From Saccharopolyspora sp. NFXS83 (lineage in GTDB: Bacteria; Actinomycetota; Actinomycetes; Mycobacteriales; Pseudonocardiaceae), in contig NZ_JAPFGB010000015.1 in NCBI RefSeq assembly GCF_026241095.1, positions 116,689 through 180,688 on the forward strand: a DNA stretch of 64,000 nt, read 5' to 3'. Both the position numbers and the translations under genes were made by a program. The notes under the pieces were generated by a model. It searched no databases and was not told where the DNA came from. It was given only the letters and a program-made list of their open reading frames with translations. This document shows positions 25,678 through 34,981 of this stretch, piece after piece. Numbering within the stretch: position 1 is the stretch's first letter; the number at the start of each line of letters is the position of its first letter.

Positions 25678-26472
25678 CTAGCGGCCGAACAGCTCCCGCA
25701 CCCGGTCGCCGAAGCCGAGCACCTTCTCGCGGCATTCCCGCAGCGCGTCGGGGTAGGTCCGGGTGTCGGCGAGCGCGTCGCGCCAGCCGTCCCCGGACAC
25801 GACGGGAACGGGGTGGTGGAAGCCGAAGAACTTCGAGGCGAACGGGTCCACGACCACGACCCGGCGGCGCATCAGGGTGGCCCAGTAGGCGCCGTGGTAC
25901 GAGTTCGTCAGCACGGTGGCGCCGGAGGCGAGGAACTCCAGCGTCTCGCCCAGGTCGTGGTGCTGGTTGGTCAGCAGCGGCAACCCGTCGATGTCGGTGG
26001 GGAACGGGAGTTTCCGGTCGCGGTGGCGGTAGGCGACGATCTCGTGCCGTGGTTCGCCGGGGTCGGCGAGCTTCGGCAGCAGCGCGCTCACGCACGGCAC
26101 CCACTCGTACGGGCCGGGTCCGGCCCGGTCGCGCAGGCCGACCAGGTCGAACCGGTCCAGGTAGCCGGGGTCGGTGATGGTGTGGTGCTCGTTGTTGTTG
26201 TGCCCGGCGCCCCAGACGACGAGCTTCGGCGGGCGCAACGCCATCAGCTGGTCGAGCTGGCGGTCGAAGAACCCGGTGCCGATGAGCCCGCCGCCGCCGT
26301 AGATGACGTGGGCGTGGCGCAGCCGGTCCGCGTAGCGCGGGATGTCGTGCTCGATGTCGATCGTGGTGGCGTCGGCCAGCCACGGGAAGTGCTCGGGGTG
26401 GTTCGACGGCGGGCAGGCCATGTCGCCGATGTTGTCCGGGTCGCGCCGATGCACGACGAAGATCTCGTTCAT
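25678..26472 (-). CDS. polysaccharide pyruvyl transferase family protein
   Basis: ATG 26472 gives 264 residues starting MNEIFVVHRRDPDNIGD. The fold of the PS_pyruv_trans family is seen from YGGGGLIGTGFFDRQLDQL, VVWGAGHNNNEHH and NSYHGAYWATLM; the last carries the conserved His. Members add pyruvate ketals to sugars of surface polysaccharides using phosphoenolpyruvate, though short versions may act otherwise. It lies downstream of a glycosyltransferase on the same strand, separated by a dispersed repeat, and converges on the STAND gene with only one base between stops. A role in surface glycan decoration is inference. Confidence 0.8.
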   Translation of the reverse strand: MNEIFVVHRRDPDNIGDMACPPSNHPEHFPWLADATTIDIEHDIPRYADRLRHAHVIYGGGGLIGTGFFDRQLDQLMALRPPKLVVWGAGHNNNEHHTITDPGYLDRFDLVGLRDRAGPGPYEWVPCVSALLPKLADPGEPRHEIVAYRHRDRKLPFPTDIDGLPLLTNQHHDLGETLEFLASGATVLTNSYHGAYWATLMRRRVVVVDPFASKFFGFHHPVPVVSGDGWRDALADTRTYPDALRECREKVLGFGDRVRELFGR

Positions 26473-26514
26473 ACGCCGATTCTGGGGAGGTGGTCGTTTT
26501 GCTTCGGGGGGTGG

Positions 26515-26690
26515 GGTGGCAGAACCTCGGTCGCCTTCTCGCTGCGCGATCCTTTTCCCGAGTGGCTCCGCCACGTGGGGAAAAGCTGTCCTCGCGAGAG
26601 GACGACTGAGAACCTGCGGCGGTGCCGGTCGCGAGGGTGGTCGCTGCTGAGCGGCTTCGCCGCTGACAAGACGAGGGACAACGGCCGGTT
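26515..26690. repeat. dispersed intergenic repeat, copy A
   Basis: This gap shares blocks with three other intergenic gaps. The core GCGGCTTCGCCGCTGACAAG at 26651-26670 recurs exactly, inverted, at 36117-36136. GCAGAACCTCGGTCGCCTTC (26520-26539) resembles the complement of copies C and D, and TGGCTCCGCCACG near 26561-26573 matches their GGCTCCGCCGCC segment. The inner GCGGC-TTC-GCCGC forms a small hairpin. Confidence 0.6.
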
Positions 26691-26704
26691 TGGGGCTGGT
26701 GGGC

Positions 26705-27823
26705 TCAGGCCGGGGTGGTGTGGGGGCGGGCTCGGGACAGCCGGATGAGGTCGGTGAGGACGGCGGGGAGTTCGGCCGCGTCGAGGTGGTCGCGGACGGC
26801 GGTGTGGTTGGCGTCGAGCAGTGCCTTCGTCGCGGCAGGGTCGCGCAGGACGGCGGCGGTGGTCGTCACGTCGTCGGGGGTGGGGACGCGCAGGCCGAGG
26901 GCGCGCAGTTCGTCTAGCACCGGGTACGGGCCCGCGACGACGAGCCGTCGGGCGGCGGCGGCTTCGGCGACCGGCAGCCCCCAGCCCTCCCACGTCGAGG
27001 GCAGCAGCACCAGGTCGGCCGCCGCGTACATGTCGGCCTGCTCGGCGACGTGGCCGCGCAGTGGTCCGGGCGCGGTGGCGAGCGCGTCCGCCGCTGGTCC
27101 GGCGGGTGCCGGGGTGTCGTCGGTGAGCCAGTACCGCACCGGGCGGTCCCAACGCCGGTCGAGGGCGGCGGCGAACCGGACGGCGCCGGGGATGTTCTTG
27201 TTCGGCCCTTCGGCCCGGGCCGGGTGCACGATCAGCAGTTCGTCCGGCGCGACCCCGAGCCGCGAGCGGGTGCCGTCGCGGTCGCCGCCGCCGAGCCCGT
27301 CGACGTCGACGCGGTTGTGCACCACGCGCAGTGCCCCGGTCCGGTCCAGTTCGGGCCAGCGCTCGGCGAATTCGCGCGCGGTGCGCTCGTTGATCAGGAC
27401 GTGCAGGTGCGCCGGGTGGTGCAGCGGCACGGTGTCGCCGTCGACGGCGCGCAGCGGAGTGCCCTGCCAGGCGGGGTCGTGGTGGCGCAGGATCACCGGG
27501 ATCCCCGCGTCGAGCGCGTGCCGCTGCCAGGCGGCGGAGGCGTCCGGGGCGCTCCACAGCGAACCCGCGTTGTCCAGCACCAGCAGCTCGTGCTCGGCGC
27601 AGAGCCGCCGGATCGTGTCGTGCGCGACGGGGGGAGGGTCGCCGCCGGGGCGGTCGGCCCACATACCGGTGACCTCGACGTCACCAGGTTCGCGGTCGAC
27701 GAAGTGGCCGGCGGCCCGGGTGACCTGATGCCCCAGCGCGCGCAAGCCCGCGATCCACTTGGCGGCCTCGATGCTCACCCCGTCGAACCCGCCCAACCGG
27801 TGCGAGACCAGGCACACCCGCAT
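26705..27823 (-). CDS. glycosyltransferase, GT-B fold (GT4-like)
   Basis: ATG 27823 with GGAGGAAAC just upstream; 372 residues. N-terminal acceptor domain opens MRVCLVSHRLGGFDGVSIEA, as in retaining GT4 enzymes. The donor domain has LLIVHPARAEGPNKNIPGAV (loop before the sugar-nucleotide site) and LLPSTWEGWGLPVAEAA, the EX7E motif. A cytoplasmic or membrane-surface sugar transfer to an envelope or small-molecule acceptor is expected; donor and acceptor cannot be told. It precedes the pyruvyl transferase-like gene on the same strand, so the two may act on one glycan. Confidence 0.82.
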   Translation of the reverse strand: MRVCLVSHRLGGFDGVSIEAAKWIAGLRALGHQVTRAAGHFVDREPGDVEVTGMWADRPGGDPPPVAHDTIRRLCAEHELLVLDNAGSLWSAPDASAAWQRHALDAGIPVILRHHDPAWQGTPLRAVDGDTVPLHHPAHLHVLINERTAREFAERWPELDRTGALRVVHNRVDVDGLGGGDRDGTRSRLGVAPDELLIVHPARAEGPNKNIPGAVRFAAALDRRWDRPVRYWLTDDTPAPAGPAADALATAPGPLRGHVAEQADMYAAADLVLLPSTWEGWGLPVAEAAAARRLVVAGPYPVLDELRALGLRVPTPDDVTTTAAVLRDPAATKALLDANHTAVRDHLDAAELPAVLTDLIRLSRARPHTTPA

Positions 27824-27924
27824 GTTTCCTCCGTTGTCCGTCCGATGCCGGTGTCCAGCATGGAGTATTGCGATAGCGGCACGTAAAGGGTCTCGTCACC
27901 GGAACCTTGCGTACAGTCCGCCGC

Positions 27925-28443
27925 ATGCGTCTTCTGGCAACGTTGGGGAGTCTGCGCGCGGTGATCACGGTCATGGTGGCCATCTCCGCCGTGCAGATGG
28001 GGCTGGTCGCCTTCGGCAACCTCACGGACTTCGGAACCAATGCGGAGTTCGTGCAGCACGTGTTCGCAATGGACACGACTTTCAATTCACCCGACACGAT
28101 GTGGCGGTCGATCACGCATCCCGCGCTGGGGACGATCGCGTACATCCTGGTGATCGGATGGGAGGTTCTGATCTCGGTGGTGCTCATCGCGGCGTTCGTC
28201 GCGTGGGTCCGCCCGCACGCCGACGCGCGGGCCGTCGAACGCGCGCGGCGGCTGGCCAGCTTCGGCTGGCTGCTGGAGGTGCTGCTGTTCGGCGGCGGAT
28301 TCATCGTCATCGGCGGTGAGTGGTTCATGATGTGGCAGTCGGACAAGTGGAACGGTCTGCAGCCCGCGCTGCAGAACCTGATCATCGCGTCGATCGGCTT
28401 GCTGCTCGTTCACATGCCGGACAAGGAGCAGGCTGCGGCCTGA
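27925..28443 (+). CDS. DUF2165 small integral membrane protein
   Basis: ATG 27925 gives 172 residues (an in-frame TTG at 27907 is less likely). Four membrane helices can be drawn: ITVMVAISAVQMGLVAF, TIAYILVIGWEVLISVVLIA, ASFGWLLEVLLFGGGFIVI and a final NLIIASIGLLLVHM. FGNLTDFGTNAEFVQHVFAM followed by DTTF is the family's conserved periplasmic-side block. Function unknown. It is divergent from the glycosyltransferase (about 100-base gap) and ends in a hairpin. Confidence 0.85.
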   Translation: MRLLATLGSLRAVITVMVAISAVQMGLVAFGNLTDFGTNAEFVQHVFAMDTTFNSPDTMWRSITHPALGTIAYILVIGWEVLISVVLIAAFVAWVRPHADARAVERARRLASFGWLLEVLLFGGGFIVIGGEWFMMWQSDKWNGLQPALQNLIIASIGLLLVHMPDKEQAAA

Positions 28444-28497
28444 CCTCCGACGGCTCCATCGCGGCGGTCGTGCCGCGGGGTTTCCACACTGGGGGCC

Positions 28498-28529
28498 GGG
28501 TGATCGCGGCAGGAGGGCTGCGATCACCC
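28498..28529 (+). terminator. hairpin after the DUF2165 gene
   Basis: GGGTGATCGC (28498-28507) pairs with GCGATCACCC (28520-28529), 12-base loop, 55 bases after the DUF2165 stop. Confidence 0.6.
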
Positions 28530-28636
28530 CGGCTCGAATCAGATCTCCCGGGCATTTCCGGTCATTTCGGAATGCGGTGCTCCGCTTTCGCGCCGAATTC
28601 ACCGCGCACCTGGGCGCGGCGACTAGTGTCGGTCTC

Positions 28637-29785
28637 GTGCGAATTCTCCTTTCGAGCCTTTCCGCTCATGGTCACGTGTTTCCACTGGTCCCGTTGGCTC
28701 GCGCCGCCCGCGCGCACGGCCATGAAGTCCTCTTCGCCACGGGCGCGCAGTTCGAGCGGACGTTGAGCGGTCTCGGACTGCGAACCGAAGCGGTGGGCGT
28801 GCCCATCGGAGCGGGTTTCGCCGCAGCGAGCGGGGATTCCGCGACCCGGCCGGAACCCGGTTCGGACGAGTGGCTTTCGCTGGTGGTGCGGGTGTTCGGC
28901 GCCGAGCTGCCGCGCAGCTACACCGCCGATCTGCTGCCGGTGCTGGAACGCTTCACCCCGGACCTGGTGGTGCACGAGGCGGGCAACCACGGCGCCGCCC
29001 TGGCCGCGCGGCACGCCGGGATTCCAGGCGTCTGCCACGGTTTCGGCAGGCAGAGCCCGGCGCACTTCCCCGGTTTCGACGCGGCGTTGCGCGGTGTCGC
29101 CGACGAGTTCGGAATCGCGTTGCCCGCGGGGGACCTGCGCACCGTCGGAAATCCTTACCTGGACATCTTCCCGGCTTCGCTGCAGGACGCCGAATTCCTC
29201 GCCGCGGTGGATCGGACGCCGTTGCGCCCGGTGCCGTTCGCGGGCGGGGGCGAGCTGCCACCGCAGGCGGTGGGGCCGCGGACGCGCCCACTGGTGTACC
29301 TGACGCTGGGCACCGGTTTCGGCGACGCGGAGCTGCTGCGCGCGTCCATCGGCGGGCTCGCCACCCTCGACGTGGACGTGGTCGTGGCGACGGGCCCGAG
29401 CGTGGCGGCGGACGCGCTGGGCGGGTTGCCCGCGAACGTGTCGGTGCACGAGTGGGTGCCGCAGGCCGAACTGCTGGAACACGTCGACCTGGTGGTGCAC
29501 CACGGCGGCAGCGGAACGACGTTGGCCGCGCTGGGCGCGGGGTTGCCGCAGCTGGTCCTGCCGCAGGGCGCGGACCAGTTCGCCAATGCGGAGACGATCA
29601 GCTCGGCCGGCGCGGGAACGCGGTTGCTCGGCGCCGAGGTCACGGCGGAAGCGGTGCACGACGCGGCGCGGACCCTGCTGGCCGATGAGAAGCCCCGCGA
29701 AGTCGCCGAGCGGGTCGCCGCCGAGATCGCCGCGATGCCCTCGCCGGAGGAGATCGCCGCCCGCCTCACCGACTTCACCGGCTGA
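28637..29785 (+). CDS. UDP-glycosyltransferase-like GT1 family protein
   Basis: GTG 28637 is preferred because VRILLSSLSAHGHVFPLVPL is the standard GT1 N-terminus; 382 residues. The C-terminal donor domain contains VYLTLGTGFG, VHEWVPQAELLEHVDLVVHH and HGGSGTTLAALGAGLPQLVL, followed by PQGADQFANAE, the signature of macrolide and natural-product glycosyltransferases. Such enzymes transfer a sugar from a nucleotide donor to aglycones such as macrolides, often to inactivate or decorate them. No sugar-nucleotide or polyketide genes are near, so xenobiotic inactivation or self-standing decoration is more likely than a biosynthetic cluster role; this is inference. Confidence 0.88.
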   Translation: MRILLSSLSAHGHVFPLVPLARAARAHGHEVLFATGAQFERTLSGLGLRTEAVGVPIGAGFAAASGDSATRPEPGSDEWLSLVVRVFGAELPRSYTADLLPVLERFTPDLVVHEAGNHGAALAARHAGIPGVCHGFGRQSPAHFPGFDAALRGVADEFGIALPAGDLRTVGNPYLDIFPASLQDAEFLAAVDRTPLRPVPFAGGGELPPQAVGPRTRPLVYLTLGTGFGDAELLRASIGGLATLDVDVVVATGPSVAADALGGLPANVSVHEWVPQAELLEHVDLVVHHGGSGTTLAALGAGLPQLVLPQGADQFANAETISSAGAGTRLLGAEVTAEAVHDAARTLLADEKPREVAERVAAEIAAMPSPEEIAARLTDFTG

Positions 29786-29792
29786 CCCCGGG

Positions 29793-29830
29793 GACGGCCG
29801 CACATCACCCCCAGCGGATGTGCGGCCGTC
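29793..29830. terminator. bidirectional hairpin between convergent genes
   Basis: GACGGCCGCACAT (29793-29805) pairs perfectly with ATGTGCGGCCGTC (29818-29830), 12-base loop, 7 bases after the GT1 stop and 30 bases before the stop of the minus-strand metal-binding protein gene. Confidence 0.75.
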
Positions 29831-29860
29831 GCCGGTTACGACGGTGCGCGCGGGTGGAAT

Positions 29861-30436
29861 TCATCGCGGGTCGCGGCCGAGGAAGCCCAGCAGGCGTTCC
29901 GGTGCGCCCGCGCCCGCCGGCAGCGGGATCGGTGCGTCGAACCGGCCCGGCCGGTCCGCGTCGGCCACCAGCAGCGGAACCAGCGGCAGCAGGTCGTCGG
30001 CGAGCGCCGTCGGCAACGGCCGGTGCTGCCCGCTGGAGCGGGCGATGTCCCAGCCGTGCACCGCGATCTCCAACGCCCCGGTGCCGACGACGACACCTCT
30101 GCTCACCGGTGCGCCGAACACCGTCACCGGGGCGACGTCGACCGCCGCGTTCCACGCCCCGAGCAACCGCCTGGACCGGTCCCGCAGCGCCCTCGTCGGA
30201 TCCGCTTCCGACGGCGCTTCCGGGCCGAGCCCGATCCGGCCGCCGACGGCCTCGTCGAGCACTGAGACCGAGTCGTCCAGATGCGCCAGCAGCGCCCGCA
30301 GGTCCCACGCGGCGCACGGCGTCGGCCGGGACAGCGCCGTCGCGGGCACGTCGTGCAGCACGCCCGTCAAGTAGTTCACGGCGCGTTCCAGCAGGTCGAC
30401 GCCGCCGAGCACCCGCGGTGCCGGGTTCCCCTCCAT
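29861..30436 (-). CDS. TIGR03086-type metal-binding protein (DinB/MDMPI fold)
   Basis: ATG 30436, 191 residues. VDLLERAVNYLTGVL, TPCAAWDLRALLAHLDD and ALEIAVHGWDIARSSG match the actinobacterial TIGR03086 family within the DinB / mycothiol-dependent maleylpyruvate isomerase-like fold; the two His-containing blocks are the expected metal ligands. Members may be thiol-dependent transferases using mycothiol, whose presence in this organism is supported by mca. It starts only 7 bases after the stop of the sigma-factor gene on the same strand, so the two are probably one operon. Confidence 0.85.
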   Translation of the reverse strand: MEGNPAPRVLGGVDLLERAVNYLTGVLHDVPATALSRPTPCAAWDLRALLAHLDDSVSVLDEAVGGRIGLGPEAPSEADPTRALRDRSRRLLGAWNAAVDVAPVTVFGAPVSRGVVVGTGALEIAVHGWDIARSSGQHRPLPTALADDLLPLVPLLVADADRPGRFDAPIPLPAGAGAPERLLGFLGRDPR

Positions 30437-30443
30437 GCCGTGG

Positions 30444-31442
30444 TCAGCGCGCGGCGCGGGAGTCGGCGAGCAGCTGGGCGGGCAGGCCGAACGTCTCGAA
30501 CAACGCGGCGTCGAAGAACGCGGCGACGTGCTCGACGCGGTCCCCGCGCATCGTGAGCACCTGCAGGTGGAACGGCTGGAAGTCGCCGCGTTCGTCGCGC
30601 ATGTACACGCCGAACGCGGGCTGGCCGTTCGCGGAGGTGCGGACCAGCCGCATGTCGTCGGGGCCCGCGGGGCAGCGGTGCGCGATGAGCCTGCCGATCG
30701 GTTTCGGCCCCTGGTACCAGCCGGTGAACGGCGGCATCTCCCACACCGCGTCGGAGGTGAACAGCTCGACGATGGTCGGCACGTCCTTCGCCTCGAACGC
30801 GGTGACCCACTGCTTCAGCAGGGCTCGCTGGTGCGCGGTGGCCGGTCCGGTGACGGTCTCCGGTGCGGGCGCGACCTGGTCGAGCTGGGCGCGGGCGCGT
30901 TGCAGGCTGCTGTTGACCGACGCGGTGCTGGTGCCGAGCAGCTCGGCGACCTCCGCCGCGCGCCAGCGCAGCACCTCCCGCAGCAGCAGCACCGCGCGTT
31001 GCCGCGGCGGCAGGTGCTGCAGCGCCGCGACCAGCGCCAGCCGGGTGTGCTCCCGCGAGGTCACCACGTCGGCCGGGTCGCTCCCGTCGGGCAGCAGCGC
31101 GTCCGGCACCGGTTCCAGCCAGGGGACCTCACCGCGTTCCACCAGGTCTTCCCGCGGATCGGAGCTGGGGTTGCCGAGCCCGGTGGGCAGCGGTCTGCGG
31201 CCCCGGCTCTCCAGCGCGGTCAGGCACGCGGTGGTGGCGATCCGGTGCAGCCAGGTGCGCAGCGACGACCGGCCTTCGAACCGGTCGTAGGCGCGCCAGG
31301 CGCGCAGGTAGGTCTCCTGCACGAGGTCTTCGGCGTCGTGCACCGACCCGAGCATCCGGTAGCAGTGCGCCAGCAGTTCCCGCCGGAACGGGTCCGCCTG
31401 CCGCAGGAATTCGTCGTCTTCGAGGTGCTTCGCCATGATCAT
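30444..31442 (-). CDS. ECF sigma factor, SigG/TIGR02960-like with SnoaL domain
   Basis: ATG 31442 (or ATG 31436, which has better spacing from GGAAGG) gives 332 or 330 residues. Sigma region 2 is FRRELLAHCYRMLGSVHDAE to RTWLHRIATTACLTA, region 4 is LPPRQRAVLLLREVLRWRAA to LLGTSTASVNSSLQRARAQL. The C-terminal 110 residues are a SnoaL-like domain (LLKQWVTAFEAKDVPTIVEL), which in related ECF groups replaces an anti-sigma factor as regulator of activity. No anti-sigma gene is adjacent. Forms an operon with the downstream TIGR03086 protein. Likely responds to stress; the signal is unknown. Confidence 0.9.
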   Translation of the reverse strand: MIMAKHLEDDEFLRQADPFRRELLAHCYRMLGSVHDAEDLVQETYLRAWRAYDRFEGRSSLRTWLHRIATTACLTALESRGRRPLPTGLGNPSSDPREDLVERGEVPWLEPVPDALLPDGSDPADVVTSREHTRLALVAALQHLPPRQRAVLLLREVLRWRAAEVAELLGTSTASVNSSLQRARAQLDQVAPAPETVTGPATAHQRALLKQWVTAFEAKDVPTIVELFTSDAVWEMPPFTGWYQGPKPIGRLIAHRCPAGPDDMRLVRTSANGQPAFGVYMRDERGDFQPFHLQVLTMRGDRVEHVAAFFDAALFETFGLPAQLLADSRAAR

Positions 31443-31626
31443 GGCCTTCCGCCTCCAACAGGGAGTTCCACTGTAGGTGTGCCGGAATTCCCCTACGCGG
31501 TGTTCGGACCAGATCGCGGGGCGGAACTCATCGCTGATGCGACGGAAGTCGCGAAGCAGGTGACGAAAGTCGTCGAGCGCGCGGCGAACCGGCCGGTGCG
31601 GACAGCCGGGTGCCTATCCTCTCCGC

Positions 31627-32829
31627 GTGGTCACCAGCGATGAGCCGCCGCGCACCGACGAGGCACGAATCCGCCGCGCGCACCGCGTGCTGTTCCGGCT
31701 CACGCTGGTGCTGGCGGTGCTCGGCGCCGCCTTCGGCTACCTGGTCCTGTTCGGCGATCCGGTACCGGGCGGCTTGCTGGTGCCGCTGCTGGTGGGCGCG
31801 GTCGCGCAGCTCGCCGCGACGGTCGTGATCGGCCGCTCGGGTTCCCACCCGCACCTGGGGCTGCTCGCGGTGCTCCTGGTGGCCGCGCTGATGTACCTGC
31901 TGGACACGCCGTGGCGCCTGCTGGTGGTGGAGGGCGGCGCGCTGTGGCTGCCGCTGGCGCTGTCCTGGGCGGGGGCGCGCGTGGCCGAGCGGTCGAACGC
32001 GCGGTGGGAGATCGCGACGTCCGCGGTGGCGGTGCTGGCCTACGCCGTGCTCGCTGGCGCGCGGGCCGAGTCGTTCGGGCTGGGCGCGTCGCTGGCCGCG
32101 ATCGCCCCGGTGCTCGGCGGCGTCGCGACGGTGCTGGCGTGGCGGCTCGGCCAGGCCCGCCGCGATCGAGCGGCGGCGCTGAGGCGGGAGCGGGTCGCGG
32201 TGGCGCGCCAGGAGCAGGCGGCGGAGCGCGAACGGCTGTCCGCGGACATGCACGACAACCTCGGGCACGTGTTGACCTTGCTGGTGCTGCACGCCAACGC
32301 GCTCGCCGTGAGCAGCCCGGATCCGGCGGCGCGGGAGGCGGGGCGGCGCATCGGCGAGCTCGGCGGATCGGGGATGACCGAGCTGCGCCGGTTGCTGTCG
32401 CTGCTCGACGATCCCGATTCGGCGACCGAGCGCCACGTCGCCGAGGAGTCCGAATCGGTGGCCGACCTGGTCGAGCAGGTGCGGGAGGCCGGTCAGGAGG
32501 TGGAGTTCATCGACGCCGGAGCCGAGCGCGAGCTGCCCGCCGTGCTCGCCCGGACCCTGCACCGGGTGGTGCAGGAGGGGCTGACCAACGCCCGCAGGCA
32601 CGCGCCGGGCGCGCCGGCGGAGGTGGAGGTGCGCGACGAGGACGACGCCGTGCGCGTCTCCGTCCGCAACGGTCCGGGCGGGGCGGGCGAACGGGGCGCG
32701 GGGCGCGGTCTCGACGGCCTGCGCAGGCGGGTCGAGCTGCTCGGCGGCGAGGTGCGCACCGAACCGCACGAGGACGGCGGGTTCACGCTGCGCGCCACGC
32801 TGCCCGTCGCGGCGGCGGCGCGGAGTTGA
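31627..32829 (+). CDS. orphan sensor histidine kinase, NarL-partner (HisKA_3) type
   Basis: GTG 31627, 400 residues. The N-terminal half has five or six membrane helices (LTLVLAVLGAAFGYLVLFG onward) with little extracytoplasmic sequence, so it probably senses the membrane or an internal cue. The dimerisation block ADMHDNLGHVLTLLVLHANA holds the phosphorylated His; the ATPase part shows LHRVVQEGLTNARRHAPGA and GRGLDGLRRRVELLGG. Kinases of this class pair with LuxR/NarL response regulators, but none is adjacent: recQ follows 77 bases later. It is divergent from the sigma-factor gene. Confidence 0.9.
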   Translation: MVTSDEPPRTDEARIRRAHRVLFRLTLVLAVLGAAFGYLVLFGDPVPGGLLVPLLVGAVAQLAATVVIGRSGSHPHLGLLAVLLVAALMYLLDTPWRLLVVEGGALWLPLALSWAGARVAERSNARWEIATSAVAVLAYAVLAGARAESFGLGASLAAIAPVLGGVATVLAWRLGQARRDRAAALRRERVAVARQEQAAERERLSADMHDNLGHVLTLLVLHANALAVSSPDPAAREAGRRIGELGGSGMTELRRLLSLLDDPDSATERHVAEESESVADLVEQVREAGQEVEFIDAGAERELPAVLARTLHRVVQEGLTNARRHAPGAPAEVEVRDEDDAVRVSVRNGPGGAGERGAGRGLDGLRRRVELLGGEVRTEPHEDGGFTLRATLPVAAAARS

Positions 32830-32906
32830 TCGCGGCGCGGGCACGTCCGACACACCGGCGCATGACGGCCGGGATCCGGGCGGGGGCCGCTTCGTAGAAT
32901 CGCCCG

Positions 32907-34757
32907 GTGACTTCCGCGCAGAGCAGTCCCGTCGCCGATCCTGCCGCGCCCGACGCGCTGGGGGTGTTGAACCGCGTCTTCGGCTACGACTCGTTCCGGG
33001 GCCCGCAGCAGGACATCGTCGAGCACGTCATCGGTGGCGGTGACGCGCTGGTCCTGATGCCCACCGGTGGCGGGAAGTCGCTGTGCTACCAGGTTCCGGC
33101 GCTGGTCCGGGACGGTGTCGGCGTGGTCGTCTCGCCGCTGATCGCGCTGATGCAGGACCAGGTGGACGCGCTCACCGAGGTCGGCGTGCGAGCCGGGTTC
33201 CTGAACTCCACGCAGGACGCGGGGGAGCGCCGCGCCGTGGAGGCCGCGTTCCTCAACGGCGAGCTGGACGTGCTCTACCTGGCGCCGGAGCGGCTGCGCG
33301 TCGAGTCGACGTTGTCCTTGCTGGACAAGGGGAACATCTCGCTGTTCGCGATCGACGAGGCGCACTGCGTGGCGCAGTGGGGCCACGACTTCCGCCCGGA
33401 CTACCTCGCGCTGTCCATGCTGCACGAGCGCTGGCCGGACGTGCCGCGCATCGCGCTGACCGCCACCGCCACCGAGGCGACCCGCGGCGAGATCGCGACC
33501 CGGCTGGACCTCGCGCAGGCGCGGCACTTCGTGGCGAGCTTCGACCGCCCGAACATCCAGTACCGGATCGTCGGCAAGAACGACCCGAAGAAGCAGCTGC
33601 TGAGCCTGCTGCGCACCGAGCACGCCGGCGACGCGGGGATCGTCTACTGCCTGTCGCGGTCGTCGGTGGAGAAGACGGCGGACTTCCTCAGCCAGAACGG
33701 GATCCCGGCCGTGCCCTACCACGCGGGCCTGGACGCGCGGACCCGCGCGACGCACCAGTCCCGGTTCCTGCGCGAGGAAGGGCTGGTGGTGGTCGCCACG
33801 ATCGCGTTCGGCATGGGCATCGACAAGCCCGACGTGCGGTTCGTCGCGCACCTGGACCTGCCGAAGTCCGTGGAGGGCTACTACCAGGAGACCGGCCGGG
33901 CGGGCCGCGACGGCCTCCCGTCCACGGCGTGGCTCGCCTACGGCCTGCAGGACGTCGTCCAGCAGCGCAAGATGATCGACAACTCCGAGGGCGACAACGC
34001 GCACCGCAGGCGGCTCGGCACGCACCTGGAGGCGATGCTCGCGCTGTGCGAGACCGTGGAGTGCCGCCGGGTGCAGCTGCTGGCCTACTTCGGCCAGGAC
34101 GGCGAGCCCTGCGGCAACTGCGACACCTGCCTGGCTCCGCCGGAGTCCTGGGACGGCACGATCGCCGCGCAGAAGCTGCTGTCGGCGGTGTACCGGCTGC
34201 AGAACGAGCGGCGGCAGAAGTTCGGTGCCGGGCACGTCATCGACATCCTGCTCGGCAAGCGCAACGACAAGGTCGACCAGCACCGCCACGACGAGCTCAC
34301 CGTCTTCGGCATCGGCACCGACCTGCGCGAGGCGGACTGGCGCGGAGTGGTGCGCCAGCTGCTCGCCCAGGGCCTGCTGGCGGTGGAGGGCGACTACGGC
34401 ACGCTGGTGCTCACCGCGGCCAGCGGCGAGGTGCTGGGCCGGGAGCGCTCGGTGCGGCTGCGCCGCGAACCGGACAAGCCCGCGAAGCAGCCGAAGGCCG
34501 CCAAGGCGCGCAAGGGCGAGCAGGTGGAGATGCCCGCCGAGGCGGCACCGCTGTTCGAACGCCTCCGAGCCTGGCGCGCGGCCACCGCGAAGGAGCAGGG
34601 CGTGCCCGCCTACGTGATCTTCCACGACGCGGTGCTGCGCCAGGTCGCCGCCCAACGACCGTCCACATTGGACGAACTGGGAACCATCGGCGGAGTGGGG
34701 CAGAACAAGCTGGACAAGTACGGTCGGCTCGTCCTCGACGTGCTCGCGGAGGAGTGA
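32907..34757 (+). CDS. recQ: ATP-dependent DNA helicase RecQ
   Basis: GTG 32907, 616 residues, the normal length. Helicase motif 0 [17 protein letters not shown], motif [13 protein letters not shown], motif [18 protein letters not shown], motif [14 protein letters not shown]. The zinc-binding site is complete: [14 protein letters not shown] then [10 protein letters not shown] winged-helix RQC domain follows (about 400-500) and an HRDC domain closes the protein ([17 protein letters not shown] to [11 protein letters not shown]). It unwinds 3'-tailed DNA and branched structures in recombination and repair. Monocistronic as far as can be seen. Confidence 0.97.
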   Translation: MTSAQSSPVADPAAPDALGVLNRVFGYDSFRGPQQDIVEHVIGGGDALVLMPTGGGKSLCYQVPALVRDGVGVVVSPLIALMQDQVDALTEVGVRAGFLNSTQDAGERRAVEAAFLNGELDVLYLAPERLRVESTLSLLDKGNISLFAIDEAHCVAQWGHDFRPDYLALSMLHERWPDVPRIALTATATEATRGEIATRLDLAQARHFVASFDRPNIQYRIVGKNDPKKQLLSLLRTEHAGDAGIVYCLSRSSVEKTADFLSQNGIPAVPYHAGLDARTRATHQSRFLREEGLVVVATIAFGMGIDKPDVRFVAHLDLPKSVEGYYQETGRAGRDGLPSTAWLAYGLQDVVQQRKMIDNSEGDNAHRRRLGTHLEAMLALCETVECRRVQLLAYFGQDGEPCGNCDTCLAPPESWDGTIAAQKLLSAVYRLQNERRQKFGAGHVIDILLGKRNDKVDQHRHDELTVFGIGTDLREADWRGVVRQLLAQGLLAVEGDYGTLVLTAASGEVLGRERSVRLRREPDKPAKQPKAAKARKGEQVEMPAEAAPLFERLRAWRAATAKEQGVPAYVIFHDAVLRQVAAQRPSTLDELGTIGGVGQNKLDKYGRLVLDVLAEE

Positions 34758-34981
34758 GTCCGCGCACTCGCCGGTACGCGGTGTTCACGTGGCGCGCACG
34801 GGGCGGATGAGGCGGACGCTGAGCGATCGTGACGTCACGGTCCGTGGTAATGCCCCGCCCCGCCTCGGTCGGGCTGCCGGGCATGGCACCCTGGTAGGGC
34901 TGAGGCCGGTGCGCACAGGGCGGGCGCGGCCGTGCAAGCGGGCCCGGGGATGACTGCCGGGCGATGACCAGGAGTGGTTGA

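Noticed and set aside
28637..29785. Secondary-metabolite cluster around the GT1 glycosyltransferase
   Set aside because: No polyketide synthase, peptide synthetase, terpene cyclase or deoxysugar genes lie within the window.
34828..34839. CGTGACGTCACG palindrome as a regulatory site for yidC
   Set aside because: A single 12-base palindrome 142 bases before the start, without a second copy nearby, is too weak to list as a feature.
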